Shown: in pieces, positions 7,603 to 16,010 of the stretch
Position numbering within the stretch: the first letter of the stretch is position 1
How the letters are laid out: every line of letters starts with the position of its first letter
Assembly (NCBI RefSeq): GCF_024539815.1
Contig: NZ_JAHHIU010000145.1
Location: 1-34,495, forward strand
Length of the DNA stretch: 34,495 bases
Direction of reading: 5' to 3'
Source: Streptomyces hayashii
GTDB lineage: Bacteria; Actinomycetota; Actinomycetes; Streptomycetales; Streptomycetaceae
Position numbers and translations under genes: made by a program
Notes under the pieces: generated by a model
What the model was told of the DNA's origin: nothing
Databases searched by the model: none
What the model saw: only the letters and a program-made list of their open reading frames with translations

Positions 7603-9030
7603 CTATCCGGGAAATGGAATTCCGGAGCCGTTCTCGCCGAAAGGGAGAGCCGCGCACAACGCGTCCAGCGCGCCCGCCCAGGCGTGGTCCGGCGGCGTCC
7701 CGTACCCCACGACCAGCGCGTCGAGGGGTGCGGCGACCGCGTCGGCGTGACGGTAGCGGGGAGTGAGGCCGTCGACGGCCAGGCCCTGATAGGCGGCCGC
7801 CCGCAGTACCGCCCGCTCCGTTCCGGGCGGCAGCCGCAGGACGGCGTGCAGGCCGGCCGCGATGCCGGTGACGCGGATCGCCGGGGCGCGGGCGGCCAGC
7901 GCCGCGACCAGCGCGTCCCGGCGCCGGCGGTAGCGGGTGCGGGCCGCCCGGACATGGCGGTCGTAGGCGCCGGACGTGATGAACTCGGCCAGCGTCAGCT
8001 GGTCGAGGACCCCGGAGGTGTCCATCCCGCCCTTGGCCGCCGCCACCTCTGCGACCAGGCCCGGCGGCAGCGCCATCCAGCCCAGGCGCAGGCCGGGGGC
8101 GAGCGACTTGCTCGCCGTGCCCAGGTACACCACGTGGTCGGGGTCCAGGCCCTGGAGGGCGCCGACGGGCTGGCGGTCGTAGCGGAACTCCCCGTCGTAG
8201 TCGTCCTCCAGGACCAGTCCGCCGGTGCGCCGCGCCCAGTCCACGACGGCGGCCCGCCGCTCTCGGTGCAGGGGCACTCCCATCGGGAACTGGTGGGCGG
8301 GGGTGAGCAGGACCGCGCCCTCGTCCGTCAGCCCCCCGGCGTCCGTGCCCCGTTCGTCGAAGGGCAGCGCGGTCGTCGTCATCCCGGCCGCGGCCAGCAG
8401 CCTCCAGTGCTCGTCCAGGCCGTAGGACTCGACGGCGACCGTGTGCGCGCCGCGCGCCCGCAGGACGGCGGTGAGCAGTCTCAGCCCGTGCGCGAACCCG
8501 GCGCACACCACGATGCGCTCGGGGTCGGTGCGCACCCCGCGGGCGCGGGAGAGGTACTCGGCGAGCGCGGTGCGCAGTTCCACCCGGCCACGGGGGTCGC
8601 CGTAGCCGAAGGCCTCGGAGGGAGCCGCGGTGAGGGCGCGGCGGGCCGCCCTGAGCCACTCGGCGCGCGGGAAGGAGCCGAGGTCGGGGGTGCCGGGGCG
8701 CAGGTCGTACGCGGGCCCGCGCCCTTCGGGACGCCGGGGCGTGGCCTCGCCGGAGGGCGGTACGACCGTCCGGTCCGCCACCCGGGTGCCCGAGCCCTGG
8801 CGGGCGGTGAGCCAGCCCTCGGCGACGAGGTCGCCGTACGCGTCGGCGACCGTGTTGCGGGCGACGCCCAGGTCGGCGGCGAGGGAGCGGGAGGAGGGCA
8901 GCCGGGCGCCGGACGGGAGCCGGCCGCTGCGCACGGCCTCGCGCAGGGCGTCGGTCAGCCCCCGCCGCAGCCGCGGTCCGGTGGGTTCCAGGTGGAGGTC
9001 GACGCCCGAAGTGGCCCGGGTTCTCGCCAT
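7603..9030 (-). CDS. MocR/PdxR-type regulator (GntR HTH fused to a class I aminotransferase-like domain)
   Basis: 475 aa. An N-terminal winged helix (about residues 20-85; LPSSRSLAADLGVARNTVADAYGDLVAEGWL) is fused to a fold-type I aminotransferase domain with a PLP-lysine candidate K308 in GTASKSLAPGLRLGW and the motif LEDDYDGEFRY around 274-284. Such regulators usually sense PLP, or an amine or amino acid bound as an external aldimine. The gene is divergent from the AhpD-like pair at 9078, with 47 bp between starts, and is followed by another AhpD-like gene on its own strand. It is therefore the obvious local regulator of all three. No TTA codon. PdxR (vitamin B6 control) is a possible role but no pdxST genes are visible here. 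Confidence 0.9.
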   Translation of the reverse strand: MARTRATSGVDLHLEPTGPRLRRGLTDALREAVRSGRLPSGARLPSSRSLAADLGVARNTVADAYGDLVAEGWLTARQGSGTRVADRTVVPPSGEATPRRPEGRGPAYDLRPGTPDLGSFPRAEWLRAARRALTAAPSEAFGYGDPRGRVELRTALAEYLSRARGVRTDPERIVVCAGFAHGLRLLTAVLRARGAHTVAVESYGLDEHWRLLAAAGMTTTALPFDERGTDAGGLTDEGAVLLTPAHQFPMGVPLHRERRAAVVDWARRTGGLVLEDDYDGEFRYDRQPVGALQGLDPDHVVYLGTASKSLAPGLRLGWMALPPGLVAEVAAAKGGMDTSGVLDQLTLAEFITSGAYDRHVRAARTRYRRRRDALVAALAARAPAIRVTGIAAGLHAVLRLPPGTERAVLRAAAYQGLAVDGLTPRYRHADAVAAPLDALVVGYGTPPDHAWAGALDALCAALPFGENGSGIPFPG

Positions 9031-9043
9031 GGAAATGGACCAT

Positions 9044-9070
9044 ACCCCTGGGCTGCCTGACTCCTAGGGT
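9044..9070 (+). promoter_or_regulatory. Divergent MocR/AhpD promoter region with direct repeat and leaderless -10
   Basis: Two related blocks, ACCCCTGGG (9044-9052) and ACTCCTAGGG (9060-9069), repeat in direct orientation about 16 bp apart; MocR regulators often bind direct repeats. TAGGGT (9065-9070) fits a TAnnnT -10 element and lies 7 nt before the ATG at 9078, which would give a leaderless mRNA. No Shine-Dalgarno sequence precedes 9078. The assignment is by eye. Confidence 0.4.
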
Positions 9071-9077
9071 CGAGGTC

Positions 9078-9653
9078 ATGACGACAGACGCACCCGCCAC
9101 GACGAGCACGACCGCCACCACGACCGCCCCTGCCACCGCTGCCGTCCCGGCGGGCGCCACCGCCGACGCACAGGTTCGGTACGCCCCCGAGCACACCCCT
9201 CGGCTCGCCTGGGCCGAGCACGCCCCCGAGGTCTACAAGGCGATGGTCCGGCTGGACGCCGCCGCCCGTAAGGGCCTCGACCCGAAGCTGCTGGAGCTGG
9301 TGAAGATCCGGGCCTCGCAGATCAACCGCTGCGCGCTCTGCGTCGACATGCACAGCAAGGACGCGCTCGCGGCGGGCGAGAGCGTGGAGCGGATCGTCCA
9401 GCTCAGCGCGTGGGAGGAGTCCGGGCACTTCTACACGGAGCAGGAGCTCGCGGCGCTGGCGCTGACCGAGGCGGTGACCGTGCTGACGGCCGGGTTCGTG
9501 TCCGACGAGGTGTACGAACGCGCCGCCCGGCACTTCACGGAGCCCGAGCTGGCGCAGCTGATCGCCGCGATCACGGTGATCAACGCCTGGAACCGGTTCG
9601 GCGTGACCTGCCGGCTGGTGCCGGGGCACTACCGCCCGGGGCAGCACGGGTGA
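9078..9653 (+). CDS. AhpD-like carboxymuconolactone decarboxylase-family protein (paralogue 2)
   Basis: 191 aa. A low-complexity Ala/Thr N-terminus (residues 1-30, no typical signal peptide) precedes the domain. The active-site pattern SQINRCALCVDMH gives C85, C88 and H92. The C-terminal half (LALTEAVTVLTAGFVSDEVYE, AAITVINAWNRFGV) is closely similar to the proteins at 7085 and 9650. The stop overlaps the GTG of the next paralogue (GTGA, 9650-9653), so the two subunits are probably made in a fixed ratio and may form a hetero-oligomer. Likely role is peroxide or thiol redox chemistry by family; substrate unknown. Divergent from the MocR regulator, probably read as a leaderless mRNA. Confidence 0.87.
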   Translation: MTTDAPATTSTTATTTAPATAAVPAGATADAQVRYAPEHTPRLAWAEHAPEVYKAMVRLDAAARKGLDPKLLELVKIRASQINRCALCVDMHSKDALAAGESVERIVQLSAWEESGHFYTEQELAALALTEAVTVLTAGFVSDEVYERAARHFTEPELAQLIAAITVINAWNRFGVTCRLVPGHYRPGQHG

Positions 9654-10093
9654 GCCGCACGAACCTCCTCGACCGGGACGTCGGCCGGGCGATGTCCGCG
9701 CTCAGCGGGGCGGCGAAGCGGGGTCTCGGCGATCCGGCGCTCGCCGAACTGGTGGTGATCCGCGCCTCGCAGCTCGGCCACTGCGCGTTCTGCCTGGACG
9801 TGCACCTCGCGATCGCCCGTGAACAGGGCGTGAGCGAGCAGCAGTTGGACCTGCTGAGCGCCTGGGAGGAGGCGGGGGACGTCTTCGACGAGCGGGAGCG
9901 GGCCGCGCTCGCGCTGACCGAGGCCGTGACGGTCCTGACGGAGGGGTTCGTGCCGGACGAGGTGTACGCCGGGGCCGCCCGCCGCTTCGCGGACGCCGAG
10001 CTCGCCCATCTCGTCGCGCTGATCACCGCCGTCAACGGCTGGAACCGGGTGATGGTCGCCCGACGCATCCCACCGGGGGGTTACACGCGATGA
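9650..10093 (+). CDS. AhpD-like carboxymuconolactone decarboxylase-family protein (paralogue 3)
   Basis: 147 aa from a GTG that overlaps the preceding stop. The motif SQLGHCAFCLDVH gives C45, C48 and H52, and the rest (LALTEAVTVLTEGFVPDEVYA, ITAVNGWNRVMVARRIPPG) parallels its neighbour. The compact N-terminus begins directly at the domain. A longer reading frame reaching back to 9410 lies inside the upstream gene and is a shadow. With three paralogues around one MocR gene, local duplication and divergence is likely. Confidence 0.87.
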   Translation: MSRTNLLDRDVGRAMSALSGAAKRGLGDPALAELVVIRASQLGHCAFCLDVHLAIAREQGVSEQQLDLLSAWEEAGDVFDERERAALALTEAVTVLTEGFVPDEVYAGAARRFADAELAHLVALITAVNGWNRVMVARRIPPGGYTR

Positions 10094-10170
10094 GCCGGGC
10101 GGACGACTTCCGAAGGCCGCGTCACGGCCGCGCGCCGGGCGGCCCTCCTCCACTGCCCTGAAGGCGTGAG

Positions 10171-10198
10171 GCCCCAGGTCCTGCCCGGCTCCTGGGGC
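10171..10198 (+). terminator. Hairpin after the AhpD-like pair
   Basis: GCCCCAGG (10171-10178) pairs with CCTGGGGC (10191-10198) across a 12-nt loop, about 80 bp after the stop at 10093. Plausible terminator; no T tract. Confidence 0.4.
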
Positions 10199-10298
10199 GC
10201 GGGCGTCAGCGCCTCGGAGGGTGGACGGCGAGGGCCCCTCGCCCGCCGGGCTCGGCGGACTCGGGGCCACCCGCGTCACGTTCGGACCGGGACTGCGG

Positions 10299-10321
10299 CG
10301 CAGGGCGACGGCCGCCCTGCG
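10299..10321 (-). terminator. Hairpin downstream of proX
   Basis: Perfect 9-bp stem CGCAGGGCG (10299-10307) and CGCCCTGCG (10313-10321) with a 5-nt loop, about 70 bp beyond the proX stop. It probably ends the betaine operon and could serve the convergent transcript too. The rest of the 298-bp gap (10094-10391) holds the hairpin at 10171 and a possible gene remnant around 10267-10366 (see findings). Confidence 0.5.
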
Positions 10322-10391
10322 GGAGATCAGCGCGGAACCGGTCCAGGTCCTGGCTCGCGGACCGGGCCCGGGGTCATGTCTCCCGCGCGGT

Positions 10392-11348
10392 TCAGGACAG
10401 CCACGCCTTCCAGGTGGACGTGTGTCCGTCCACCCACTTCTTCGCCGCGTCCTCGGGCGTGAGCTTCTGGTCGGCGATCATCAGGGACACCTCGTTCTGG
10501 TCCTCGGTCGTCCACTTGAACTTCTTCAGGAAGGCAGCCGCCTTGCCGCCGTTCTTCGCGAAGCCGGCGTTGAGGTACTTCTGCAACGGGGTGTGCGGGT
10601 AGGCGCAGGCGACCTTCGCCGGGTCCGCGTCGCAGCCCTCCTTGTAGGCGGGCAGCTTCACCTCGGTCATGGGGACCTTCTTGAAGAGCCACTGCGGCGC
10701 GTACCAGTAGGTGAGGAAGGGCTTCTTCTCCTTGGCGAACTGCCGCATCTGCGTGATCTGGGCGGCCTCCGAACCGGCGAACACGACCTGGAAGTCGAGG
10801 TTCAGGTTCTTCACCAGCGCCTTGTCGTTGGTGACGTAGGAGGGCGAGCCGTCCATGAGCTGGCCCTTGCCGCCGCTCTCCGCGGTGCGGAACTGCGCCG
10901 CGTACTTGTTGAGGTTCTTCCAGTCCGTGACGTCCGGGTGCTCCTTGGCGAAGTACGTCGGCACGAACCAGCCGATGTGGCCGGTGACGCCGAGGCCGCC
11001 GCCCGGCGTGATGGTCTTCTTGTCCTTGACGTAGCGCTGTTCCTGGTCGGGGTGGCCCCAGTCCTCCAGGATCGCGTCGACCCGGCCCTGGCTGAGCGCG
11101 TCCCAGGCGGGCACCTCGTCGACCTGGACGGTGTCGACGCGGTAGCCCAGCTTGTGTTCCAGGAGGTACTGGGCGACGGCCACGTTGGCCTGCGCGCCCA
11201 CCCAGGACTGCACGGACAGGGTCAGGGACTTGGCGCCCTGCGCGTTGGCGAACGGCGACGCCTGCTTCGTCATGTCGGCTGCGCCGCAGCCGGTCAGCAG
11301 GAGCAGCGCACAGCCGCCGGCCACGGTCGCGGTGGTACGGATACGCAT
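10392..11348 (-). CDS. proX: Glycine betaine/choline ABC transporter substrate-binding lipoprotein (OpuAC/ProX family)
   Basis: 318 aa. A lipoprotein signal peptide (ALLLLTG then C21 as lipid anchor) leads a type II periplasmic-binding fold. QSWVGAQANVAVAQYLLEHKLGY near the N-terminus, the WGHPDQ segment and several Trp residues (for example YWYAPQWLF) suit an aromatic box for quaternary amines. The cysteine pair in EGCDADPAKVACAYP may form a disulfide. It is the last gene of the five-gene operon; the start lies 1 bp beyond the permease stop. Gene order with the binding protein last differs from E. coli proVWX only by the added bet genes. The ligand (glycine betaine, choline or proline betaine) is inferred from betA/betB. 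Confidence 0.9.
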   Translation of the reverse strand: MRIRTTATVAGGCALLLLTGCGAADMTKQASPFANAQGAKSLTLSVQSWVGAQANVAVAQYLLEHKLGYRVDTVQVDEVPAWDALSQGRVDAILEDWGHPDQEQRYVKDKKTITPGGGLGVTGHIGWFVPTYFAKEHPDVTDWKNLNKYAAQFRTAESGGKGQLMDGSPSYVTNDKALVKNLNLDFQVVFAGSEAAQITQMRQFAKEKKPFLTYWYAPQWLFKKVPMTEVKLPAYKEGCDADPAKVACAYPHTPLQKYLNAGFAKNGGKAAAFLKKFKWTTEDQNEVSLMIADQKLTPEDAAKKWVDGHTSTWKAWLS

Positions 11349-11349
11349 G

Positions 11350-13311
11350 TCACGCTCCCTTCTTGGCGCGGCGTTCGGTGGGCTGGGTCACCCGGTCGAG
11401 CATCAGGCCGAGGCAGACGATGGCCGCGCCGGCCACCAGTCCGGTGGCGAGGTCTCCCTGGGCGAGGCCGAAGACGACGTCGTAGCCGAGGGCTCCGCCG
11501 CCGACCAGGCCGCCGATGATGACGACGGCGAGGACCAGGACCACGCCCTGGTTGAGGGCGAGCAGCAGGGCCGGACGGGCCAGCGGGAGCTGCACCTGGC
11601 GGATCTGCTGGCCGCTGCTCGCGCCGAGCGAGCGGGCCGACTCCAGGGCGGCCGGGTCGACCTGGCGCAGGCCCTGGGTGGTGATGCGCACGACGGCGGG
11701 CAGCGCGTAGACGACCGCCGCGGCCACGGCGGGCGCGCGGCCGACGCCGAACAGCGCGACGACCGGGATCAGGTACACGAACTGCGGCATCGTCTGGAAG
11801 ACGTCGAGGACGGGCCGCAGGAGCCGCTCGAAGCGGTCGCTGCGGGCGGCGGCGACGCCGGTCGCGAAGCCCAGGACGAGGGTGACGGCGACCGCGGCGA
11901 GGACCTGCGAGAGCGTGTCGAGGGAGGGCTTCCACACGCCGAGCACGCCGATCGCGGCCATGGCGAGGACGGCGGTGAGCGCCGTGCGCCAGGTGCCGAT
12001 CACCCAGGCGAGCGCGGCGACGATCAGCAGGACCGACCACCACGGCAGGGCCTGGAGGCCGTCGCGCAGCGGGTCGAGGACCCAGGTGGTGAAGTGTCCG
12101 GCCCAGTCGGCGGTGCCGCCGATCACGGGGACCCCGGAGTAGAGGTGGTCGGTCATCCAGTCCACGGCCCGGTTGACCGGCTCGGCGATGTTCAGCGTCC
12201 AGGAGCCGGGCCAGTCGAGGCGGCCGGCGAACCGTCCGACGAGCGCCACGGCCACGGCGGCGGCGAGCGCGTACGCCCAGCCGGCGCGCCGGGACAGGCC
12301 GGTGCGCCCGCCGTCGGAGCCGTCTTCGCCGTTGCCGGCCGCGCAGGTGACCCGGTCCAGGACGACGGCGAGGAGGACGATCGGGATGCCCGCGGCGAGG
12401 GCCGCGCCCACGTCGACTGAGGCGAGCGCCTGGTAGACGCGGTCGCCGAGGCCGCCGGCGCCGATCACGGAGGCGATGACCGCCATGGACAGCGCCATCA
12501 TGATCGTCTGGTTGAGGCCGAGCAGGAGTTCCTTGCGGGCCAGCGGGAGGCGTGCGGTCAGCAGGCGCTGGCGGGAGGTGGCCCCGAGCGAGTCGACGGC
12601 CTCCAGCACCTCCTTGTCGGCGCCGCGCAGGCCGAGGGCGGTGAGCCGGGCCATGGGCGGGGCGGCGTAGACGACGGTGGCGAGGACGGCCGCGGGAACG
12701 CCGATGCCGAAGACGAGGACCACCGGGAGCAGATAGGCGAACGCGGGCAGCACCTGCATGGTGTCCAGGACGGGGCGCAGGATGCGGTCCATCCGGTCCG
12801 ACAGCCCGGCGGCCAGGCCCAGCACGGCGCCGACGGCGACGGACACGAGGACCGCCACGACCATCAGCGCGAGCGTCTGCATGGTGGGGATCCACATGCC
12901 GAGCAGTCCGCAGGTCAGGAACGCGGCGGCGGCGCCGAGCCCGAGCCGCACTCCGGCGACCCGCCAGGCGACCAGACCTGCGACGGCGGTGACGCCCGCC
13001 CAGCCGGCGGCGAGCAGCACAAGGTAGACGGCCCGCACGGAGAGCACGACCGCGTTGCTGACGTAGCCGAAGCCGTACAGGAACAGCGGATGGCTGTCGC
13101 GGTTGTCGATGATCCAGTCGCTGACCTTGCCCAGCGGCTGGGTGAGGTCGACGGTGAGGGCGGCGGGCCAACTGCCGCTGGCCCACTGGGCGTCGGCGAG
13201 CGGGACGAGGATCGCCGCGGCGAGCGCCAGCAGGGCGAGCTTGGCGGCCGCGCGGTGTTTGAGGAAGCCCGGCAGGGTGACCCGGGGGGCGGGTGCGGTG
13301 ACGGTAGCCAT
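11350..13311 (-). CDS. proW: Betaine ABC transporter permease, two ProW units fused in one chain
   Basis: 653 aa, about twice a usual ProW. Each half carries a complete permease core: half 1 has RPVLDTMQVLPAFAYLLPVV and the EAA loop EAVDSLGATSRQRLLTARLP; half 2 has RPVLDVFQTMPQFVYLIPVV and the EAA loop ESARSLGASSGQQIRQVQLP. A Gly/Ser/Asp linker rich in charged residues joins them around residues 315-345. This implies that one polypeptide supplies both transmembrane halves of the importer, normally a homodimer. The start at 13311 lies 1 bp beyond the proV stop and the end 1 bp before proX. Length and the internal repeat are seen directly; functioning as a pseudo-dimer is inferred. Confidence 0.92.
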   Translation of the reverse strand: MATVTAPAPRVTLPGFLKHRAAAKLALLALAAAILVPLADAQWASGSWPAALTVDLTQPLGKVSDWIIDNRDSHPLFLYGFGYVSNAVVLSVRAVYLVLLAAGWAGVTAVAGLVAWRVAGVRLGLGAAAAFLTCGLLGMWIPTMQTLALMVVAVLVSVAVGAVLGLAAGLSDRMDRILRPVLDTMQVLPAFAYLLPVVLVFGIGVPAAVLATVVYAAPPMARLTALGLRGADKEVLEAVDSLGATSRQRLLTARLPLARKELLLGLNQTIMMALSMAVIASVIGAGGLGDRVYQALASVDVGAALAAGIPIVLLAVVLDRVTCAAGNGEDGSDGGRTGLSRRAGWAYALAAAVAVALVGRFAGRLDWPGSWTLNIAEPVNRAVDWMTDHLYSGVPVIGGTADWAGHFTTWVLDPLRDGLQALPWWSVLLIVAALAWVIGTWRTALTAVLAMAAIGVLGVWKPSLDTLSQVLAAVAVTLVLGFATGVAAARSDRFERLLRPVLDVFQTMPQFVYLIPVVALFGVGRAPAVAAAVVYALPAVVRITTQGLRQVDPAALESARSLGASSGQQIRQVQLPLARPALLLALNQGVVLVLAVVIIGGLVGGGALGYDVVFGLAQGDLATGLVAGAAIVCLGLMLDRVTQPTERRAKKGA

Positions 13312-13312
13312 G

Positions 13313-14404
13313 TCAGACCGCCTCCTTGCGGAGCTCCGTCCCGGCCACGACGTCGAGGAGCCGTTCGTGGTCGACGACTCCCAGACACCGGCCGTTCTCC
13401 ACGACGCAGGCGGGCTTGTGGCTGCGCGACACGATCTGGATCGCGTCGGCGACGACCGCGTCGGCGGCGATCGCGCCGGGGTGGTCGGGGCCGCCGCACT
13501 CGCCGGGGCGCATGGCCCGGCGGACCGTCATGACCTGTTCGCGCGGGACGTCGCGGACGAACTCGCGGACGTAGTCGTCGGCGGGCGAGCCGACGATCTC
13601 CTCGGGGGTGCCGAGCTGCACGACCTCGCCGTCGCGCATGAGGGCGATGCGGTCGCCGAGTTTGAGGGCCTCGCTGAGGTCGTGGGTGATGAAGACCATC
13701 GTGCGGCCCTCCTCCTGGTGCAGGCGGACGACCTCCTCCTGCATGTCGCGCCGGATCAGCGGGTCGAGCGCGCTGAACGGCTCGTCGAAGAGCAGGACCT
13801 CGGGGTCGACGGCGAGCGCGCGGGCCAGTCCGACGCGCTGGCGCTGGCCGCCGGACAGCTCGCTGGGCTTGCGGTGCTCCATGCCTTCGAGGCCGACCTT
13901 CTCGACGACCTCCTGGGCGCGCTCGCGGCGTTCGGCCCTGCTGACGCCCTGGATCTCCAGGCCGTAGGCGACGTTGTCGACGACGGTGCGGTGCGGGAGC
14001 AGGCCGAAGTGCTGGAAGACCATCGCGGCGCGGTGCCGGCGCAGTTCGCGCAGCCGGGTCTTGTCCATGGCCCGCACGTCCTCGCCCTCGATGGCGATGG
14101 TGCCGGCGGTCGGCTCGATCAGCCGGGTCAGACAACGTACGAGGGTGGACTTGCCGGAGCCGGACAGGCCCATGACGACGAAGACCTCGCCCTTGCGCAC
14201 GTCGAAGGAGACGTCCCGGACGGCGGCGGTGCAGCCGGTGCGGGAGCGCAGTTCGGCGGGGGGCAGGGAGGTCAGCTCGGGGTCGGCGGGGACGGTCTCG
14301 GCCTTCGGGCCGAACACCTTCCACAGGCCGTCCACCGAGAAGACCGGCGGGCGCGTCTCGACGCTCGCGGGGGTGCTCGTGCCGGTGCTCAGGTCGGTAC
14401 TCAT
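13313..14404 (-). CDS. proV: Betaine ABC transporter ATP-binding protein with C-terminal CBS-like region
   Basis: 363 aa. Walker A GLSGSGKST (79-87), signature LSGGQRQRVGLARAL, Walker B VLLFDEPFSALDP and switch His in FITHDLSEA are all intact. The N-terminal extension (GLWKVFGPK, with a long insert before the P-loop) is typical of ProV/OpuAA ATPases. The C-terminal stretch ADAIQIVSRSHKPACVVENGRCLGVVDHERLL looks like part of a CBS pair, the module that senses ionic strength in OpuA systems; only about one CBS unit is recognisable. The start overlaps the betA stop by 1 bp (TGATG). It energises the fused permease of the next gene. Confidence 0.93.
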   Translation of the reverse strand: MSTDLSTGTSTPASVETRPPVFSVDGLWKVFGPKAETVPADPELTSLPPAELRSRTGCTAAVRDVSFDVRKGEVFVVMGLSGSGKSTLVRCLTRLIEPTAGTIAIEGEDVRAMDKTRLRELRRHRAAMVFQHFGLLPHRTVVDNVAYGLEIQGVSRAERRERAQEVVEKVGLEGMEHRKPSELSGGQRQRVGLARALAVDPEVLLFDEPFSALDPLIRRDMQEEVVRLHQEEGRTMVFITHDLSEALKLGDRIALMRDGEVVQLGTPEEIVGSPADDYVREFVRDVPREQVMTVRRAMRPGECGGPDHPGAIAADAVVADAIQIVSRSHKPACVVENGRCLGVVDHERLLDVVAGTELRKEAV

Positions 14405-15933
14405 CAGGCATCGCCTCCGATCAGGTCCACGGCCCGTTCGCCGACCATCAGCACGCCGATCATCGGGTTCACGGCTGTCATGGTCGGGAACACGGAGGCG
14501 TCCGCGATGCGGATGCCTTCCAGTCCACGGATTCGCAACTGGGGGTCAACTACGGCCAGTTCGTCGTCGGCGGCGCCCATCTTGCAGGTGCCCGCCGGGT
14601 GGTACACGGTGTGCGCGACCTTGCGCGCGTACTCGCTCAGCTCCTCGTCGCTCGTCAGGTGCGGGCCGGGGGCGACCTCGCGCTTGAGCCAGCCGGCCAG
14701 CGGCTCGGTCTTGGCGATCTCGCGCGCGATGCGGATCCCGTCGACGAGGGTGCGGCCGTCGTAGTCGTCCTCGTCGGTGAAGTAGCGGAAGTCGAGGGCG
14801 GGCTTGACGGCCGGGTCCGCGCTCTCCAGGTACAGCCGGCCCCGGGACTTCGGCTTGGGGATGTTGGGGGTCATCGACACGCCGTGCTCGGGGCGTTCGT
14901 AGCCGAGCCGTTCCGGGTTGTCGGTGAAGGGGACCTGGTAGAAGTGGAACATCAGGTCGGGGCCCGCGTGTTCGGGGTCGCGGCGCACGAACAGGCCGGC
15001 GTCGGAGTCCATCGCGGAGTTCTCCGGGAGCGGCCCGTGCGTCTCCCAGACGATCACCGACTCGGGGTGGTCGAGGAGGTTCTCGCCGACGCCGGGCAGG
15101 TCGTGGACGACGGGTATGCCGAGCGCGTCGAGGTCGGTCTTGGGGCCGATGCCGGAGTGCAGCAGCAGGCGGGGCGTGTCGATGGCGCCGGCGCAGAGCA
15201 CGACCTCGCGGCGGGCCCGCACGAGGCTCTCCGTGCCGTCCTTCGCGCGTACGTGCACGCCCCGCGCGTGGAGGCCGTCCAGCTCCAGCCGGTGCGCCCA
15301 GGTCTCCAGCAGGATCGTCAGGTTGGGCCGCTCGTCCATCACCGGGTGCAGATAGGCGACCGACGCGGAGGAGCGCTTGTTGGTCTCGGGGTGGTAGGCG
15401 AGGTCGAAGAAGCCGACGCCGTCGTCGAAGGGCTTGGCGTTGAAGCCCTCGACGCGCGGGACTCCGGTCGCCTGCTGGGCGGCGTCGACGAAGTCGCGGG
15501 CGATGGCGTTGCGGTCCTTCTCGTCGACCGGGACGATGTTGTTCAGCAGGCGCGCGTAGTACGCCTCCATGGGCACCGCGCCCCAGCCGGTCGCGCCGGC
15601 GGCCTCCCACTCGTCGAAGTCGGACGGCAGCGGCTTGAAGGCGATGAGGGTGTTGTGCGAGGAGCAGCCGCCGAGGACCCGGGCACGGCTGTGCCGGATG
15701 TGGGAGTTGCCGCGCGGCTGCTCGGTGGTCGGGTAGTCGTAGTCGAGCTCGCCGCCGAGCAGGCCCGTCCAGCGGCGCAGGGTGAGGACGTCGTCGCGGC
15801 CGACGTCGCTGGGGCCGCCCTCGATGACGGCGACGGTGACGTCGGGGTTCTCGGTGAGCCGTGAGGCGATGACGGAACCGGCGGTTCCGCCTCCGACTAT
15901 CACGTAGTCGTAGACGAGTGAGGTGTCTGGCAT
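14404..15933 (-). CDS. betA: GMC-family oxidoreductase, choline dehydrogenase type
   Basis: 509 aa. N-terminal FAD motif DYVIVGGGTAGSVIASRL (about 9-26), the GMC signature region with RARVLGGCSSHN, and the C-terminal His-Asn active-site pair in HTVYHPAGTCKMG and TAVNPMIGVL. It would oxidise choline to betaine aldehyde, and possibly further to glycine betaine. Start: ATG at 15933 with GGAG upstream; the frame remains open far to the right through shadow coding of betB and must be cut here. It lies 77 bp after betB and overlaps proV by 1 bp. GMC enzymes vary in substrate; linkage to betB and a betaine importer supports choline. Confidence 0.88.
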   Translation of the reverse strand: MPDTSLVYDYVIVGGGTAGSVIASRLTENPDVTVAVIEGGPSDVGRDDVLTLRRWTGLLGGELDYDYPTTEQPRGNSHIRHSRARVLGGCSSHNTLIAFKPLPSDFDEWEAAGATGWGAVPMEAYYARLLNNIVPVDEKDRNAIARDFVDAAQQATGVPRVEGFNAKPFDDGVGFFDLAYHPETNKRSSASVAYLHPVMDERPNLTILLETWAHRLELDGLHARGVHVRAKDGTESLVRARREVVLCAGAIDTPRLLLHSGIGPKTDLDALGIPVVHDLPGVGENLLDHPESVIVWETHGPLPENSAMDSDAGLFVRRDPEHAGPDLMFHFYQVPFTDNPERLGYERPEHGVSMTPNIPKPKSRGRLYLESADPAVKPALDFRYFTDEDDYDGRTLVDGIRIAREIAKTEPLAGWLKREVAPGPHLTSDEELSEYARKVAHTVYHPAGTCKMGAADDELAVVDPQLRIRGLEGIRIADASVFPTMTAVNPMIGVLMVGERAVDLIGGDA

Positions 15934-16010
15934 GGGGGGTACTCCAGGGGCGTGCGAAGTCTGTTCGATGCGAAGGGGGCGGGGTGAGCGGACTGTGCGG
16001 GGCGCGGTGG

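Noticed and set aside
10166..10462. Small + strand protein gene after the AhpD-like pair
   Set aside because: No ribosome binding site and the frame overlaps the proX 3' end; at best a gene remnant, described in findings.
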